Source: Amycolatopsis nigrescens CSC17Ta-90 (GTDB taxonomy: Bacteria; Actinomycetota; Actinomycetes; Mycobacteriales; Pseudonocardiaceae). From it: DNA of 64,000 nucleotides. Under the pieces are notes generated by a model, which was not told where the DNA came from, did not search any database, and saw only the letters and a program-made list of their open reading frames with translations. The stretch covers positions 1,993,746 to 2,057,745 of the forward strand of contig NZ_ARVW01000001.1 in NCBI RefSeq assembly GCF_000384315.1, read 5' to 3'. The first letter of the stretch is position 1. Each line of letters begins with the position of its first letter. Below, in pieces: positions 1 to 8,698 of this stretch. A program made the position numbers and the translations under genes.

Positions 1-30
1 TTGTCGGGGGTCGCCGATAGAATTCGGGGC

Positions 31-1128
31 ATGAACAGAGACAAGGCTTGTGAGTTGTTGAAGGACATTCAGGTTATTCAGGAGCAGAAATGCAAGTTGG
101 AGGCGGAGCAGCTTCGGCTGGTGGCGCGGTTGAATGAGGTGGAAGAAAGAACTAGAGGGGTGCCAGCGGAGTTGGCGCTGGGGCTGGCGGTCACGGAGAA
201 CATGGCCGGTAAGCAGATCGCGCTGGCCGACGCGTTGGTGACGCGGCTGCCGAAAACGTTGCAGGCCATGGAATCCGGGGTCATCGACGGGTACAAGGCA
301 TCCAAGATCTTCGACGCCACCACTGTGCTCTCCGACGAGAAGGCCCGTGAAGTCGACACAGTGATGAGCGATCGGCTGGCGGGCAAAAACCCCTCCAGCC
401 TGCGGAGGGCCGTGAACCGAGTGGTCGCCCGAATCGACCCGAACGGATACGCCGCCCGCACCCGACGCCGCCGACTCGACCGCAAAGTCGAACTGGTCCA
501 CCAAGGCGAAGGCATGACCACCCTCATCGTCGATCTACCCGTCGAAGTCGGCACCGCGATCTACGCCCGCACCGATCGTGAAGCCCATGCGCTGAAGGTC
601 GCCGGCGAACCCCGCACACTGGACCAACTTCGGGCCGATGTGCTCGCGGATCGATGTCTCCGCGAACGCGGCACACCCCGCAACCCGAAGGCCGACGTGT
701 ACCTCTACGTCGACCTCACCACCCTGGCCGGTTTGAACGACAACTACGCCGAACTCACCGGCTCCGGACCCATCCCCGCCTGGCTCGCCAAGGAAATCGC
801 CTACAACCCCGGCTCCACCTGGCGCCGCGTAGTGACCGACCCCGTTACTGGTCTCCCCGTGGATGTCGGCCGCAGCAGCTACCGGCCACCCGCAGCCCTC
901 GACCGCTTTATCCGCATCCGCGACCGCGAATGCTGCCACCCCGGCTGCCACCGACCAGCCCAACTAGCCGACCTCGACCACACCACCGACTGGGCACACG
1001 GCGGACCGACCGACAAAACCAACCTCCGCGGCTACTGCAAACGCCACCACAAACTCAAAGACCAACCCGGCTGGACCTACACCGACCGCACCATCACCAC
1101 ACCGGCGAAGGCCACCTACACCACCTAG
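31..1128 (+). CDS. DUF222 / HNH endonuclease-domain protein
   Basis: This looks like a member of the actinobacterial DUF222 (13E12-type) family with a C-terminal HNH nuclease fold. The N-terminal part is helical and charged. The last 70 residues carry the HNH signature: CCHPGC, then DLDHTTDW, then a GG-x-T-x3-NL stretch, then CKRHH. The two Cys pairs suggest a structural zinc and the DH/HH residues the nuclease centre. The family is multicopy in actinobacteria and its physiological role is poorly known. I start at the ATG at 31. The frame is open to the window edge from a TTG at 1, so the true start could lie upstream. Codon choice in the first 200 bases is less GC-rich than the rest, which may hint at mosaic origin. 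Confidence 0.85.
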   Translation: MNRDKACELLKDIQVIQEQKCKLEAEQLRLVARLNEVEERTRGVPAELALGLAVTENMAGKQIALADALVTRLPKTLQAMESGVIDGYKASKIFDATTVLSDEKAREVDTVMSDRLAGKNPSSLRRAVNRVVARIDPNGYAARTRRRRLDRKVELVHQGEGMTTLIVDLPVEVGTAIYARTDREAHALKVAGEPRTLDQLRADVLADRCLRERGTPRNPKADVYLYVDLTTLAGLNDNYAELTGSGPIPAWLAKEIAYNPGSTWRRVVTDPVTGLPVDVGRSSYRPPAALDRFIRIRDRECCHPGCHRPAQLADLDHTTDWAHGGPTDKTNLRGYCKRHHKLKDQPGWTYTDRTITTPAKATYTT

Positions 1129-1206
1129 GGATCCGGGGTGGCGCTCGTCGCGCTGGGCGTCGACACTCGAGACGCTTTCTCGACGTCGTAGTGCCCTAGG
1201 AGAAAC

Positions 1207-2859
1207 ATGGCCAGGCATGTCCGAAGCCCGTTGCGCACCGGCCTGATCGCACTGGTCGTGTCGTCCGTCCTTCCGCTGACCGGGGGCGCGAGCCGGGCAG
1301 CTGACGGCGGCACAGGCGAATGCGCAGCCTCGATCGATCCCGCGGCGTTCACCAGCGCCGGCGGCATGGAGTCGATGATGCGCACCATCACCGGCTTCGG
1401 GTCGCGGACCACCGCGAGCCCGGCCCATCGGCGCACCGTCGACTTCCTCGAGGATCGGATGCGGGCCCTGCCCGGGATGGACGTCCGCTCCGACCGGTAC
1501 GACATCCTGCGCTGGCGGCCCACTCCTCGCGGCGCGACCGGACGGGATCAGGACCTCGCCCGCGCGGGAGGACTGAGCGTTTCGGACCGCACCATCCCGG
1601 TCGCGGGTGCCGTGCCGTATTCGGCGCCGACTTCCGGGCGCGGGACGGCGGGTCAGCTCGTCAGGATCGCGGCCGGGGAGCCGATCACCGAGGCGAACGC
1701 CGCGGGAAAGGTCGTGCTGGTCGACTTCCCGACGTCCTCGATCCCGTTCGACACCTTCGCCTCGAAGTCCTACTACGCGACGCCCGACCTGGCGGACCGC
1801 GCCGGCACCAAGGTCGACACCGCGGCCTTCGCCGACCGCGTCCTGGACCAGATCCTGGTCGACGCCGGGCTCGCCCGCGCCGCCGGCGTCGTGGTCGCGT
1901 TCGACGTGCCGCGCCATCAGGTCCGCGGCTACTTCGAGCCGCACCGCGGCACCCACTACCGGGTGCCCGCCGTGTTCGTCGGCGTCGACGAGCGCGAGCG
2001 GCTGACGGCCTCGGCCGAGCGGGGCGCGACCGCGCGGGTCAGGGTGGACGCGACGATCGACAAGGCCGAGACCCGCAACCTGATCGCGACCCTGCCCGGC
2101 CGGAGCAGCGAGCGCATGGTCATCAACGCCAACACCGACGGCAACACCTGGGTGCAGGAGAACGGCGTCACCGCCATGGTCGCACTGGCCAGGTACTTCG
2201 CCGGCCTGCCACTCGCCTGCCGTCCCCGCACCGTCGAATTCGTCTTCGCCACCGCGCACCTGCACATCTCCCGCGAAGGCACCATCCGCTACGCCGAGCA
2301 GCTCGACAAGGACTACGACCAGGGCACGGTCGCCTTCGCCACCACCATCGAGCACCTCGGCGCCCGCGAGATCGTCCCCGTGCCGCGCGAGAACGGTGCC
2401 GGCCGGAAACTCGTTTTCTCCGGCGAAGGCGAGCCGACCTACCTTTTCGCCACCCCGGCCGATTCGCTGGTCCGGACCGCCATCGACCGGACTCGCGCGC
2501 ACGGACTGGACAACACCATGGTCATGCGCGGCCTAGACACCCCCGACCCCGGCCGGGTGCCCAGGTTCTGCTCTTTCGGTGGCATCGGCGGCACCTTCAA
2601 CAGCCGCCTGATCCCGACGCTGGCGACCATCTCCGGCCCGTGGTCGCTGTGGGCGCCCAGCTTCGGCGCCAAGGCAGTCGACTTCGACCGGGCGCACCGG
2701 CAAACGCTCGCCATCGGCGACGCGATACTGGCGCTGCAGCACCTTCCCCGGGAAACCCTCGCCGGACCGCTGCTCGACTGGCGGGCGCAGCGCGCCGCCG
2801 GTGCACCCACCTGCCCGCCGGAACCCATGCGCGAAACCGCCCCCGCACCGCCGTCATAG
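1207..2859 (+). CDS. Secreted M28-like peptidase-fold protein with altered metal ligands
   Basis: A Sec signal peptide covers roughly residues 1-33 (basic start, hydrophobic core, ASRAADG cleavage area), so the 550-residue product is probably exported. The middle region around residues 130-260 resembles a protease-associated insert. The later part follows the M28 aminopeptidase layout (INANTDG, then ENGVTAMVALARYF, then VEFVFATAHLH, then TIEHLG, then a terminal FDRAHRQT). At the usual zinc-ligand sites I see Asn for the first His, Glu-Asn for Asp-Asp and Ala-His for the Glu-Glu pair. It is therefore either a divergent metal enzyme or a non-catalytic relative. The start is the ATG at 1207 behind an AGGAG five to six bases upstream. 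Peptidase activity is not demonstrated by the sequence. Confidence 0.7.
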   Translation: MARHVRSPLRTGLIALVVSSVLPLTGGASRAADGGTGECAASIDPAAFTSAGGMESMMRTITGFGSRTTASPAHRRTVDFLEDRMRALPGMDVRSDRYDILRWRPTPRGATGRDQDLARAGGLSVSDRTIPVAGAVPYSAPTSGRGTAGQLVRIAAGEPITEANAAGKVVLVDFPTSSIPFDTFASKSYYATPDLADRAGTKVDTAAFADRVLDQILVDAGLARAAGVVVAFDVPRHQVRGYFEPHRGTHYRVPAVFVGVDERERLTASAERGATARVRVDATIDKAETRNLIATLPGRSSERMVINANTDGNTWVQENGVTAMVALARYFAGLPLACRPRTVEFVFATAHLHISREGTIRYAEQLDKDYDQGTVAFATTIEHLGAREIVPVPRENGAGRKLVFSGEGEPTYLFATPADSLVRTAIDRTRAHGLDNTMVMRGLDTPDPGRVPRFCSFGGIGGTFNSRLIPTLATISGPWSLWAPSFGAKAVDFDRAHRQTLAIGDAILALQHLPRETLAGPLLDWRAQRAAGAPTCPPEPMRETAPAPPS

Positions 2860-2955
2860 CGCCGCCGTTCCCGCCATCCGGCGGTACGGACCTGGCGGGC
2901 GCCGGCCGATAACGCAACTCGTGCCGACGCTTCGACCGGGAAAGAGGGTTCCTTG

Positions 2956-3666
2956 GTGGTCAACTCCTATGCCGGGCTGTCCCGGTACTACGACCTGATC
3001 ATGACCTCGGGCTACTACGACTACGACGACTACGTACGGGCACTCATCGCGTCACTCGGCGAACGCCGCCGGGTGCTGGAACTGGGTGTGGGCACCGGGC
3101 TGGTCTGCCAGCGACTGCTCGAATCCGCCCCCGAACTGCGGATCACCGGTATCGACCACACCGAGAGCATGCTCGCGCAGGCGCGGGAGCGGCTGGGACA
3201 CCGGGTGAACCTGGTCCGGCAGGACATCCTGCGGATGACGATCTCCGCGGCCTTCGAGGCCGCCTTTTCCGTCGGCGGGGTCTGGTGCCACCTCGAAGAC
3301 GGGGACGGGCTCACGCTCGCCAGTCACCTCGTGGACGATCGCGACAACGTCACCGCACTCACCAACCTGCACCGCGCGCTGGCACCGGGCAGCCTGTTCC
3401 TGCTGGCCGTCCAGCAATCGCACCGCACCTTCCAGCGCGAACTGCCCGGCGGGCTGACCTACGACCAGCAGGTCCGCGCCGTCACGGACGACCTGCTGGT
3501 CAAGGACTACTACGTGATCCGGGACGGCGACGTCCTGGCCCACCAGCGCTGCCAGTTCCGCACGTTCCCCGAGGACGAGGGCCGTCGGCTGCTGGAGAAA
3601 TGCGGGTTCGGTTTCAAGGAGGCCAGCGAGAACGGCATGCTCCAGGTCTACGTCCGGCAGGCTTGA
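2956..3666 (+). CDS. Class I SAM-dependent methyltransferase
   Basis: A 236-residue Rossmann-type methyltransferase. Motif I is VLELGVGTGLVCQRL near residue 40, followed by the acidic end of strand 2 (TGIDHTESML) and the post-I DILRM segment. The N-terminus (YAGLSRYYDLIMTSGYYDYDDY) is typical of small-molecule methyltransferases related to glycine/sarcosine and polyketide methylases. The substrate cannot be read from the sequence. I chose GTG 2956 because a GAGGG lies about eight bases upstream; TTG 2953 is a possible alternative. It stands alone, 96 bases after the secreted M28-like gene. Confidence 0.8.
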   Translation: MVNSYAGLSRYYDLIMTSGYYDYDDYVRALIASLGERRRVLELGVGTGLVCQRLLESAPELRITGIDHTESMLAQARERLGHRVNLVRQDILRMTISAAFEAAFSVGGVWCHLEDGDGLTLASHLVDDRDNVTALTNLHRALAPGSLFLLAVQQSHRTFQRELPGGLTYDQQVRAVTDDLLVKDYYVIRDGDVLAHQRCQFRTFPEDEGRRLLEKCGFGFKEASENGMLQVYVRQA

Positions 3667-4031
3667 CCGGCGTCTAGGCGGCCGCTACCCCGGTCGCCTG
3701 CTCGAACACCTCCTGGACTGCCCGAACGCGCTGCCGTATCCGATGGAGACGGTGCCGTGTCGAGGAGCCGGCCTTCGCCGTGCGCGCCCCGGATCTGGTC
3801 GAGGGCCCGATGTCCGCGTGACCTTCCGCACCCCCGCTGCCGCCGTCCTCGAAGTCACCAGCAGCGGCCCCGGCTCGGCCCCGTCCAGCTGCCCGACTCG
3901 GCCACCCGCGACCCCGACGTCTGTCCATAATAGACACTGCGACACCCGATCGTGTCGGCGCCGTAACGCGCGCCGGGTGTGCCGCGATCAGCCGTGGGGA
4001 CAGGAAAAGAACCACCACAGGGGACCCGGAA
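3667..4031. other. 365-base stretch without a convincing gene
   Basis: No reading frame here has both a ribosome binding site and a recognisable protein. A minus-strand frame ends near 3674 with a short amphipathic stretch (RQRVRAVQEVFEQATG) that could be the tail of a decayed regulator, but nothing upstream supports it. Near the right end, an A/T-richer patch (CATAATAGAC) followed by an inverted repeat looks like a promoter for the small gene at 4032. Confidence 0.4.
3940..3957. promoter_or_regulatory. Inverted repeat CGACAC-N6-GTGTCG
   Basis: Six-base perfect arms with a six-base centre, lying 75 bases before the small gene at 4032 and just after a CATAAT-like -10 patch. It is placed like an operator. 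No regulator is obviously linked to it. Confidence 0.35.
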
Positions 4032-4214
4032 ATGGATTTGGTGCGGCGGCTACCGCAGGAAAGCGATCATGAATTCGTCCGCGGGCTGCGGGCGATGGCC
4101 ATCCGCGTGCGCTACGGCATCGGCGATACCGAACGCGTCGCCGCCGCACTCGAAGCCCAGGCCCATGACGTCGAACTCGCCGGGCACCGCCTCTCCCCCG
4201 TCCCACCCGGCTAG
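4032..4214 (+). CDS. Small uncharacterised protein (60 aa)
   Basis: A 60-residue soluble, helix-prone protein (DHEFVRGLRAMAIRVRYG, then DTERVAAALEAQAHDVELAG). I do not recognise a family. The ATG at 4032 follows a GGGGACCCGGAA stretch that can serve as a ribosome binding site, and an inverted repeat lies upstream. It ends against the tail of the dehydrogenase remnant on the other strand (three bases shared). The layout of basic helix then acidic helix would suit a small regulatory or structural protein, but that is a guess. Confidence 0.5.
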   Translation: MDLVRRLPQESDHEFVRGLRAMAIRVRYGIGDTERVAAALEAQAHDVELAGHRLSPVPPG

Positions 4215-4447
4215 GGCCGCAGCGCCGGCGTGAGGATGGTCCGGTCGAACGGTCCGCTGTGCGCGGCGGCGTAGGCGACCGCGTTACCGACCTCGTCGAG
4301 GCCGAACCTTCGGACGCGCTCGGCTTCGAGGTCGAGGGCGTCCGATTCGATCAGCCGGATCATGCCGACGTTCGCCGAGCGCGGGTACATCCATTGCCGT
4401 CGCCGGCGATCACCGCCGTCACGCAGGCGATCACGGCCCCTGGCTGA
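4211..4447 (-). pseudogene. Remnant of a zinc-type alcohol dehydrogenase C-terminus
   Basis: Reading the minus strand from 4390 gives about 60 codons ending in VAYAAAHSGPFDRTILTPALRP. This closely resembles the end of zinc-dependent alcohol dehydrogenase/quinone oxidoreductase-family proteins (…LDEV..AV.HAAA..GPFDRTVL). Just upstream (4391-4447) a hydrophobic Rossmann-like piece, AVIACVTAVIAGDGN, is readable in a different frame, so at least one frameshift separates them. The N-terminal 80 percent is absent and the remnant abuts the end of the TetR gene. It is probably a leftover from a gene once next to the TetR/P450 pair. Confidence 0.6.
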
Positions 4448-5047
4448 TCACCCGTCCGTCGTGGCCGTGGGCAGGCTCAGCCCGGACTCGAGGTGCGCCA
4501 GTGCCTTGTCGATTTCGGCGGGCCCGTCTAGTTCCGGGTCCTGTGCCCAGCGCAGCCAGGCCATGGCCACGACGCCGAAGACCGCGCCGAGGATGTTCCG
4601 TATCTCGGGGTCGTCCACGGCGCGTCCGGTCCGGTGCGCCAGGTTCTCGCTGATCTCCCGGATGAGCGCGGGGCTCTTGCGGATGTTGGCCGCGACCAGC
4701 TCGGGAACGGTGGCAGCGAACACCTCCCGCGCGTGCCCCGCGGCGATCTCCTCCTCGGACAGGCTGGCGAACGCTGTGCGGAACGCGCCGCGCAGAACGG
4801 CGACCGGGGTGCCCGCGGGCTGGACCACCAGCGCTTCGACGAGCGGCGGGAAGCGGTCGAGGCTGATCAGGTCCTCCTTCGCCGGGAAGTAGCGGAAGAA
4901 GGTCGCATGCGAGATCTCGGCGGCCTCGGCGATCTGCTCGACGGTGGTCGCGGTGTAGCCGCGTTCCCGGAAGAGCCGGAACGCTTCGCGCAGGATCGCC
5001 TCTCTGGTCCTGGCCTTCTTGCGTTCGCGTAGTCCACCGCTGCCCAT
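4448..5047 (-). CDS. TetR-family transcriptional regulator
   Basis: A 199-residue repressor-type protein. The N-terminal helix-turn-helix is clear at about residues 10-60 (REAILREAFRLFRERGYTATTVEQIA, then ISHATFFRYFPAKEDL). The C-terminal ligand-binding domain is helical, as usual. It is divergent from the cytochrome P450 at 5125, and the 77-base gap holds a TGATAG/CTATCA palindrome that suits a TetR dimer. The likely role is ligand-dependent control of the P450 and of itself. The ligand is unknown and could be the P450 substrate. Confidence 0.9.
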   Translation of the reverse strand: MGSGGLRERKKARTREAILREAFRLFRERGYTATTVEQIAEAAEISHATFFRYFPAKEDLISLDRFPPLVEALVVQPAGTPVAVLRGAFRTAFASLSEEEIAAGHAREVFAATVPELVAANIRKSPALIREISENLAHRTGRAVDDPEIRNILGAVFGVVAMAWLRWAQDPELDGPAEIDKALAHLESGLSLPTATTDG

Positions 5048-5072
5048 CCACGAACTTTATCGCAACACCAAG

Positions 5073-5088
5073 TGATAGTGCGCTATCA
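5073..5088. promoter_or_regulatory. Probable TetR operator between tetR and P450
   Basis: TGATAG-TGCG-CTATCA: perfect six-base arms around a four-base centre in the A/T-rich divergent promoter. A second small dyad (TTAG-CCGA-CTAA, 5093-5104) lies between it and the P450 start. Position and symmetry fit autorepression by the adjacent TetR protein. Confidence 0.6.
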
Positions 5089-5124
5089 TAATTTAGCCGA
5101 CTAACAAATCAGAGTGGAGTGTCA

Positions 5125-6372
5125 ATGACCAGTCGTGAGCTCGACGCCCCGGTACCCCTGCCCACCCGGCGTGACCCTGCCTGCCCGTTCGACCCGCCCC
5201 CGGAGCTGACACGGCACCGCGATGGCGGGCCGCTCACCCGGCTGGCCTTCCCCGACGGGCATGTCGGCTGGCTGGTGACCGGCTACGACGCCGCGCGCAC
5301 CGTGCTGTCCGATCCCCGTTTCAGCGTCCGGCCGGAGTTGCGGCACTCGCCGCTGCCCCGGCCCAACGTCCGCCCCGGCGGCTACGACCAGTCACCCGCG
5401 CCCGGCTGGTTCGCCAGCATGGACCGCCCCGAGCACACCCGGTACCGGCGGCTGCTCACCGGCCAGTTCACCGTCCGCCGGATGACGGTTCTCGAACCGC
5501 GGATCGCCGAAATCACCGCGGAGCAACTGGACGCGATGGTCGAGGCCGGGCCGCCGGTCGACCTCGTGACCGCCTTCGCTCTCCCGATTCCCTCGCTGGT
5601 GATCTGCGAGTTGCTCGGTGTCCCGTACGAAGACCACGCCTTCTTCGAAGCGGAGACCACCGTGGCCGTCGACATGGAGAACACCGCGGCGCAAGCCATG
5701 ACCGCACTGGGCAACCTGTCCGGCTACCTGGCCGACCTGGTCCGGCACAAGCGCACCAACCCCGGCGACGATCTGCTGAGCGACCTGATCGCCGCCGGCG
5801 ACCTGACCGACGATGAACTGACCAACATCAGCCTGCTCCTGCTGATCGGCGGGCACGAGACCACCGCCAACATGCTCGCGCTGGGCACCTACGCCCTGCT
5901 GCGGCATCCCGAGCAGCTCGCCGCCTTCCGTGCCTTCCGTGCCGACGCCGCCCTCACCGAGACCGCGGTCGAGGAACTGCTGCGCTACCTGACCATCGTG
6001 CACCTCGGCGGCCCCAACCGGGCCGCACTGGAGGACGTCGAGATCGCCGGTCAGCTCGTTCGCAAGGGTGAGACCGTGGTGCTGGGGCTGCCGGAGGTGA
6101 ACCGCGACCCCGGGCAGTTCCCGGATCCTGACGCGCTGCGCCTGGACCACACCGAGGCGAGGCGACACCTGGCTTTCGGGCACGGCGTGCACCAGTGCCT
6201 TGGACAACAGCTCGCCAGGGTCGAGATGCGCATCGCCTACCGCGCACTGTTCGACCGCTTCCCGACGCTGCGCCTCGCGGCGCCCGCCGCCGACATACCC
6301 CTGCGCGACACCGCGCTCGTCTACGGAGTGTGGCAGCTCCCGGTCACCTGGGACCCGGTCAGCTGTCGATGA
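5125..6372 (+). CDS. Cytochrome P450
   Basis: A 415-residue soluble bacterial class I P450. The I-helix oxygen-binding motif is GGHETT (about residue 243). The K-helix ExxR is EELLR (about 283). The heme-binding loop is [10 protein letters not shown], with the axial Cys near residue 358. It needs a ferredoxin and ferredoxin reductase for electrons, and no 3Fe-4S ferredoxin gene sits beside it. I start at ATG 5125, which has GGAG five bases upstream, rather than GTG 5119. It converges with the 2Fe-2S reductase (14 bases shared) and is divergent from the TetR gene, its likely repressor. The substrate is unknown. Confidence 0.92.
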   Translation: MTSRELDAPVPLPTRRDPACPFDPPPELTRHRDGGPLTRLAFPDGHVGWLVTGYDAARTVLSDPRFSVRPELRHSPLPRPNVRPGGYDQSPAPGWFASMDRPEHTRYRRLLTGQFTVRRMTVLEPRIAEITAEQLDAMVEAGPPVDLVTAFALPIPSLVICELLGVPYEDHAFFEAETTVAVDMENTAAQAMTALGNLSGYLADLVRHKRTNPGDDLLSDLIAAGDLTDDELTNISLLLLIGGHETTANMLALGTYALLRHPEQLAAFRAFRADAALTETAVEELLRYLTIVHLGGPNRAALEDVEIAGQLVRKGETVVLGLPEVNRDPGQFPDPDALRLDHTEARRHLAFGHGVHQCLGQQLARVEMRIAYRALFDRFPTLRLAAPAADIPLRDTALVYGVWQLPVTWDPVSCR

Positions 6373-7429
6373 CGAGGTTCTCCAGCGGCCTGGCGCAGCA
6401 GAGCAGGATCTTGTCGGCCGCGATTTCGCGGGGGCGGATGCCGCCGTTGTGGCGCAGGTCGACCGATCCCTTGAGCAGGGTCGTCTTGCAGGTGCCGCAC
6501 ATTCCCTGACCGCAGGACGAGGGAAGGGTGAGGCCGGCCGCCGACGCGGCCTCCAGGATCGGGGTGTCGGTGCCGCATTCGATGGCCTGCCCGGTGCGGG
6601 CGAACTCGACGGAGAACGTTTCCCGTGCGTCCCCAGTGTCCACAGTGTCCACAGTGGACTCCACCCCCGCCGGGACGTCGAAGGTGAAGCTTTCCTGGTG
6701 GTAGCGCTCCGCCGGGAGGCCGGCCTCGGTGAGCATCGAACGCACGGCGCTCATATAGCCGGGCGGTCCGCAGGTGAAGACCTCGCGCTGGAGGAAGTCG
6801 GGAGCGATCTGGCGCAGCACGTCCTGGGTCAGGCGACCGCGGTAGCCGCCCCACCGCTCGCCCGGCGGCCCGTCGCGCTCGCAGACGTGCACCACCCGGA
6901 TGTGCCGGGAGGTCGCCGCGATGCACTCGAGCTCCCGCCGGAAGATGATGTCCTCTGGCGTGCGGGCGCTGTGCACGAAGACCAGGTCGGCCGGATGCGC
7001 CAGATCGTGCAACGTCCTGGTCATCGACATCAGCGGCGTGATACCGCTGCCGCCGGAGAGGAAGAGGTACTTCGCGGCCGGGTGCCTTGCCATCGAGAAC
7101 GTGCCGAGCGGGCCGCGGGCGCGCAGTGCGTGTCCTGGCGCCAGGTGATCGTGCAGCCAGTTCGAGACGACTCCGTCCGGTACCCGTTTCACCGTGATCG
7201 CGGCGACCTGCGGGCGCGACGGCGGGGACGAGATCGTGTAGCAGCGGTCGACCTCGCGCCCGTCGATGTCGACCGTGATCGTGAGGTGCTGCCCCGGGTC
7301 GTGGCCGAACCCCCGCGGCTCGACGGGTTCGAGCACGAACGTCTTCACGTCGGCGGTGATGTCCTGGATCTGCTTGCAGACCAGGACGCCGCCTTCCCAT
7401 TCCAGCCGGTCGGCCCAGGATCGGTTCAT
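6359..7429 (-). CDS. Ferredoxin reductase of a Rieske oxygenase (FNR domain + plant-type 2Fe-2S)
   Basis: A 356-residue electron-transfer protein. The N-terminal FAD domain has RCYTISSP (flavin site), the NAD-binding part has SGGSGITPL, and GPPGYM closes the FNR fold. A short Thr/Val/Asp linker encoded by a GTGTCCACA repeat leads to a C-terminal plant-type 2Fe-2S domain with CGQGMCGTC and a later CC. It resembles GbcB/Stc-type reductases that feed quaternary-ammonium Rieske monooxygenases. Its ATG overlaps the stop of the Rieske gene by four bases, so the two are translationally coupled and almost certainly partners. Confidence 0.88.
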   Translation of the reverse strand: MNRSWADRLEWEGGVLVCKQIQDITADVKTFVLEPVEPRGFGHDPGQHLTITVDIDGREVDRCYTISSPPSRPQVAAITVKRVPDGVVSNWLHDHLAPGHALRARGPLGTFSMARHPAAKYLFLSGGSGITPLMSMTRTLHDLAHPADLVFVHSARTPEDIIFRRELECIAATSRHIRVVHVCERDGPPGERWGGYRGRLTQDVLRQIAPDFLQREVFTCGPPGYMSAVRSMLTEAGLPAERYHQESFTFDVPAGVESTVDTVDTGDARETFSVEFARTGQAIECGTDTPILEAASAAGLTLPSSCGQGMCGTCKTTLLKGSVDLRHNGGIRPREIAADKILLCCARPLENLVIDS

Positions 7430-8679
7430 CGGTGCAGGTGCTCCCGGAGACGAGTGAGGTACCAGTTGCAGAACGCCTCGACCTGGTACTCGGTCGGGGC
7501 GTACGGGCCCGGCGCGTAGGCCGGGCTGGCGACACCGCGCTGCGCGCGGGCGACGAGGTCCGCGTCCTGCTCGTTCGTGGCCGTCCAGACCTTGGTCAGC
7601 GCACCGAGGTCGTAGTCCACGCCCTCCTCCGCGTCCGGGTGCACGAGCCAGGTCGTGCGCAGCAGCGTCCGGCCCGCGGCGACCGGGAACACGGCGAAGG
7701 TGACCGCGTGATCGCTGAGCACGTGGAACCACGAGTTGGGTTGCAGGTGCAGGGAAAGGTGCCCGAGGCGCGCGGTCGGCAGGTCGGCGAGCAGGCGACG
7801 GCACGCGGCCTTGCCGTCCGGGGTGAAGGATTCGCCGGCGAGGTCGAGCGCCTCACGTTCGATCCGGAACCCGGTCGGCCGGGTGTCCAACTCCTCGACG
7901 GTCCGGTACGGCAGGCCGAGCCGCTCGTAGGTGGCCCGCATGTCCGCGTCCGCCAGCAGGTACCGCTGGTAGGCCGGGCGCAGCGACGGCGGGAGGTTCC
8001 CCTCGGTGTAGCCGTAGGTCGGGAAGAACGAGCGCACCAGCTCGGGATGGCCGTCGCAGTGGTAGCACTCGCGGTTGTTCTCCATCGTCAGCTTCCAGTT
8101 GGCGTCCTCGACGAGATCGACCTGCGCGGCCACCTTGGCCTCGCGCAGCCGGTGCGGGAGCAGGTACGGCTCGATCCGGGCGGCGACCTCGACGAGATCG
8201 GCCGGTGGCTGCTCGGCGAGGCAGACGAAGACGAGCCCGCCGACCCCGCGCACGTGCACGGACTTGAGACCGAAGCAGGCCGGGTCGAAGCCACCGTCCT
8301 GGGCCGGGGCGTGCAGCAGGCTGCCGTCGGTCCGGTAGGTCCATTTGTGGTACCCGCAGACGATGTTGCCGACCGAACCGCGCGGTTCCTGCAGGATGCG
8401 GGCACCGCGGTGGCGGCACACGTTGTGCATCGCCGCGAGGTTCCCGTCGTCGTCGCGCACCACGATGATCGAGTACGGTCCGATCGCCGCGGTGACGTAG
8501 TCCCCCGGTTCGGGCAGTTCCCCTTCGGTGGCAACGAAAATCCAGTGCCGGGCCCAGATCGCGTCGATATCGCGGTCGAAGACTTCCCGGCTGGTGTAGA
8601 ACGGCGCGTCCAGGCTGCGGCCGGGAACCCGCCTGGCGACCAGGTCGTCGAGGTCCGAAGTGGTAACGAAGGTGGTCAT
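7426..8679 (-). CDS. Rieske oxygenase large subunit, glycine betaine/stachydrine demethylase type
   Basis: A 417-residue ring-hydroxylating-type oxygenase. The Rieske cluster ligands are C88-x-H90 and C108-x2-H111 (CRHRGA, CGYHKW). The mononuclear iron site includes H207 and H211 in ECYHCDGHPE, a sequence characteristic of the GbcA/Stc2/CntA-like oxygenases that N-demethylate quaternary amines. With the coupled reductase downstream and a TMADH-type demethylase upstream, the probable job is the first oxidative demethylation of a betaine. Glycine betaine, proline betaine and related compounds cannot be told apart by eye. Confidence 0.85.
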   Translation of the reverse strand: MTTFVTTSDLDDLVARRVPGRSLDAPFYTSREVFDRDIDAIWARHWIFVATEGELPEPGDYVTAAIGPYSIIVVRDDDGNLAAMHNVCRHRGARILQEPRGSVGNIVCGYHKWTYRTDGSLLHAPAQDGGFDPACFGLKSVHVRGVGGLVFVCLAEQPPADLVEVAARIEPYLLPHRLREAKVAAQVDLVEDANWKLTMENNRECYHCDGHPELVRSFFPTYGYTEGNLPPSLRPAYQRYLLADADMRATYERLGLPYRTVEELDTRPTGFRIEREALDLAGESFTPDGKAACRRLLADLPTARLGHLSLHLQPNSWFHVLSDHAVTFAVFPVAAGRTLLRTTWLVHPDAEEGVDYDLGALTKVWTATNEQDADLVARAQRGVASPAYAPGPYAPTEYQVEAFCNWYLTRLREHLHR

Positions 8680-8698
8680 TTCCGCGTCCCTTCCCTGA

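Noticed and set aside
964..2502. A 512-codon minus-strand frame
   Set aside because: Shadow of the HNH and M28-like genes; low-complexity Gly/Arg/Asp composition.
3674..4018. A 114-codon minus-strand frame
   Set aside because: Arg/Gly-rich shadow composition. Only the last 25 residues look protein-like, not enough to call a gene.
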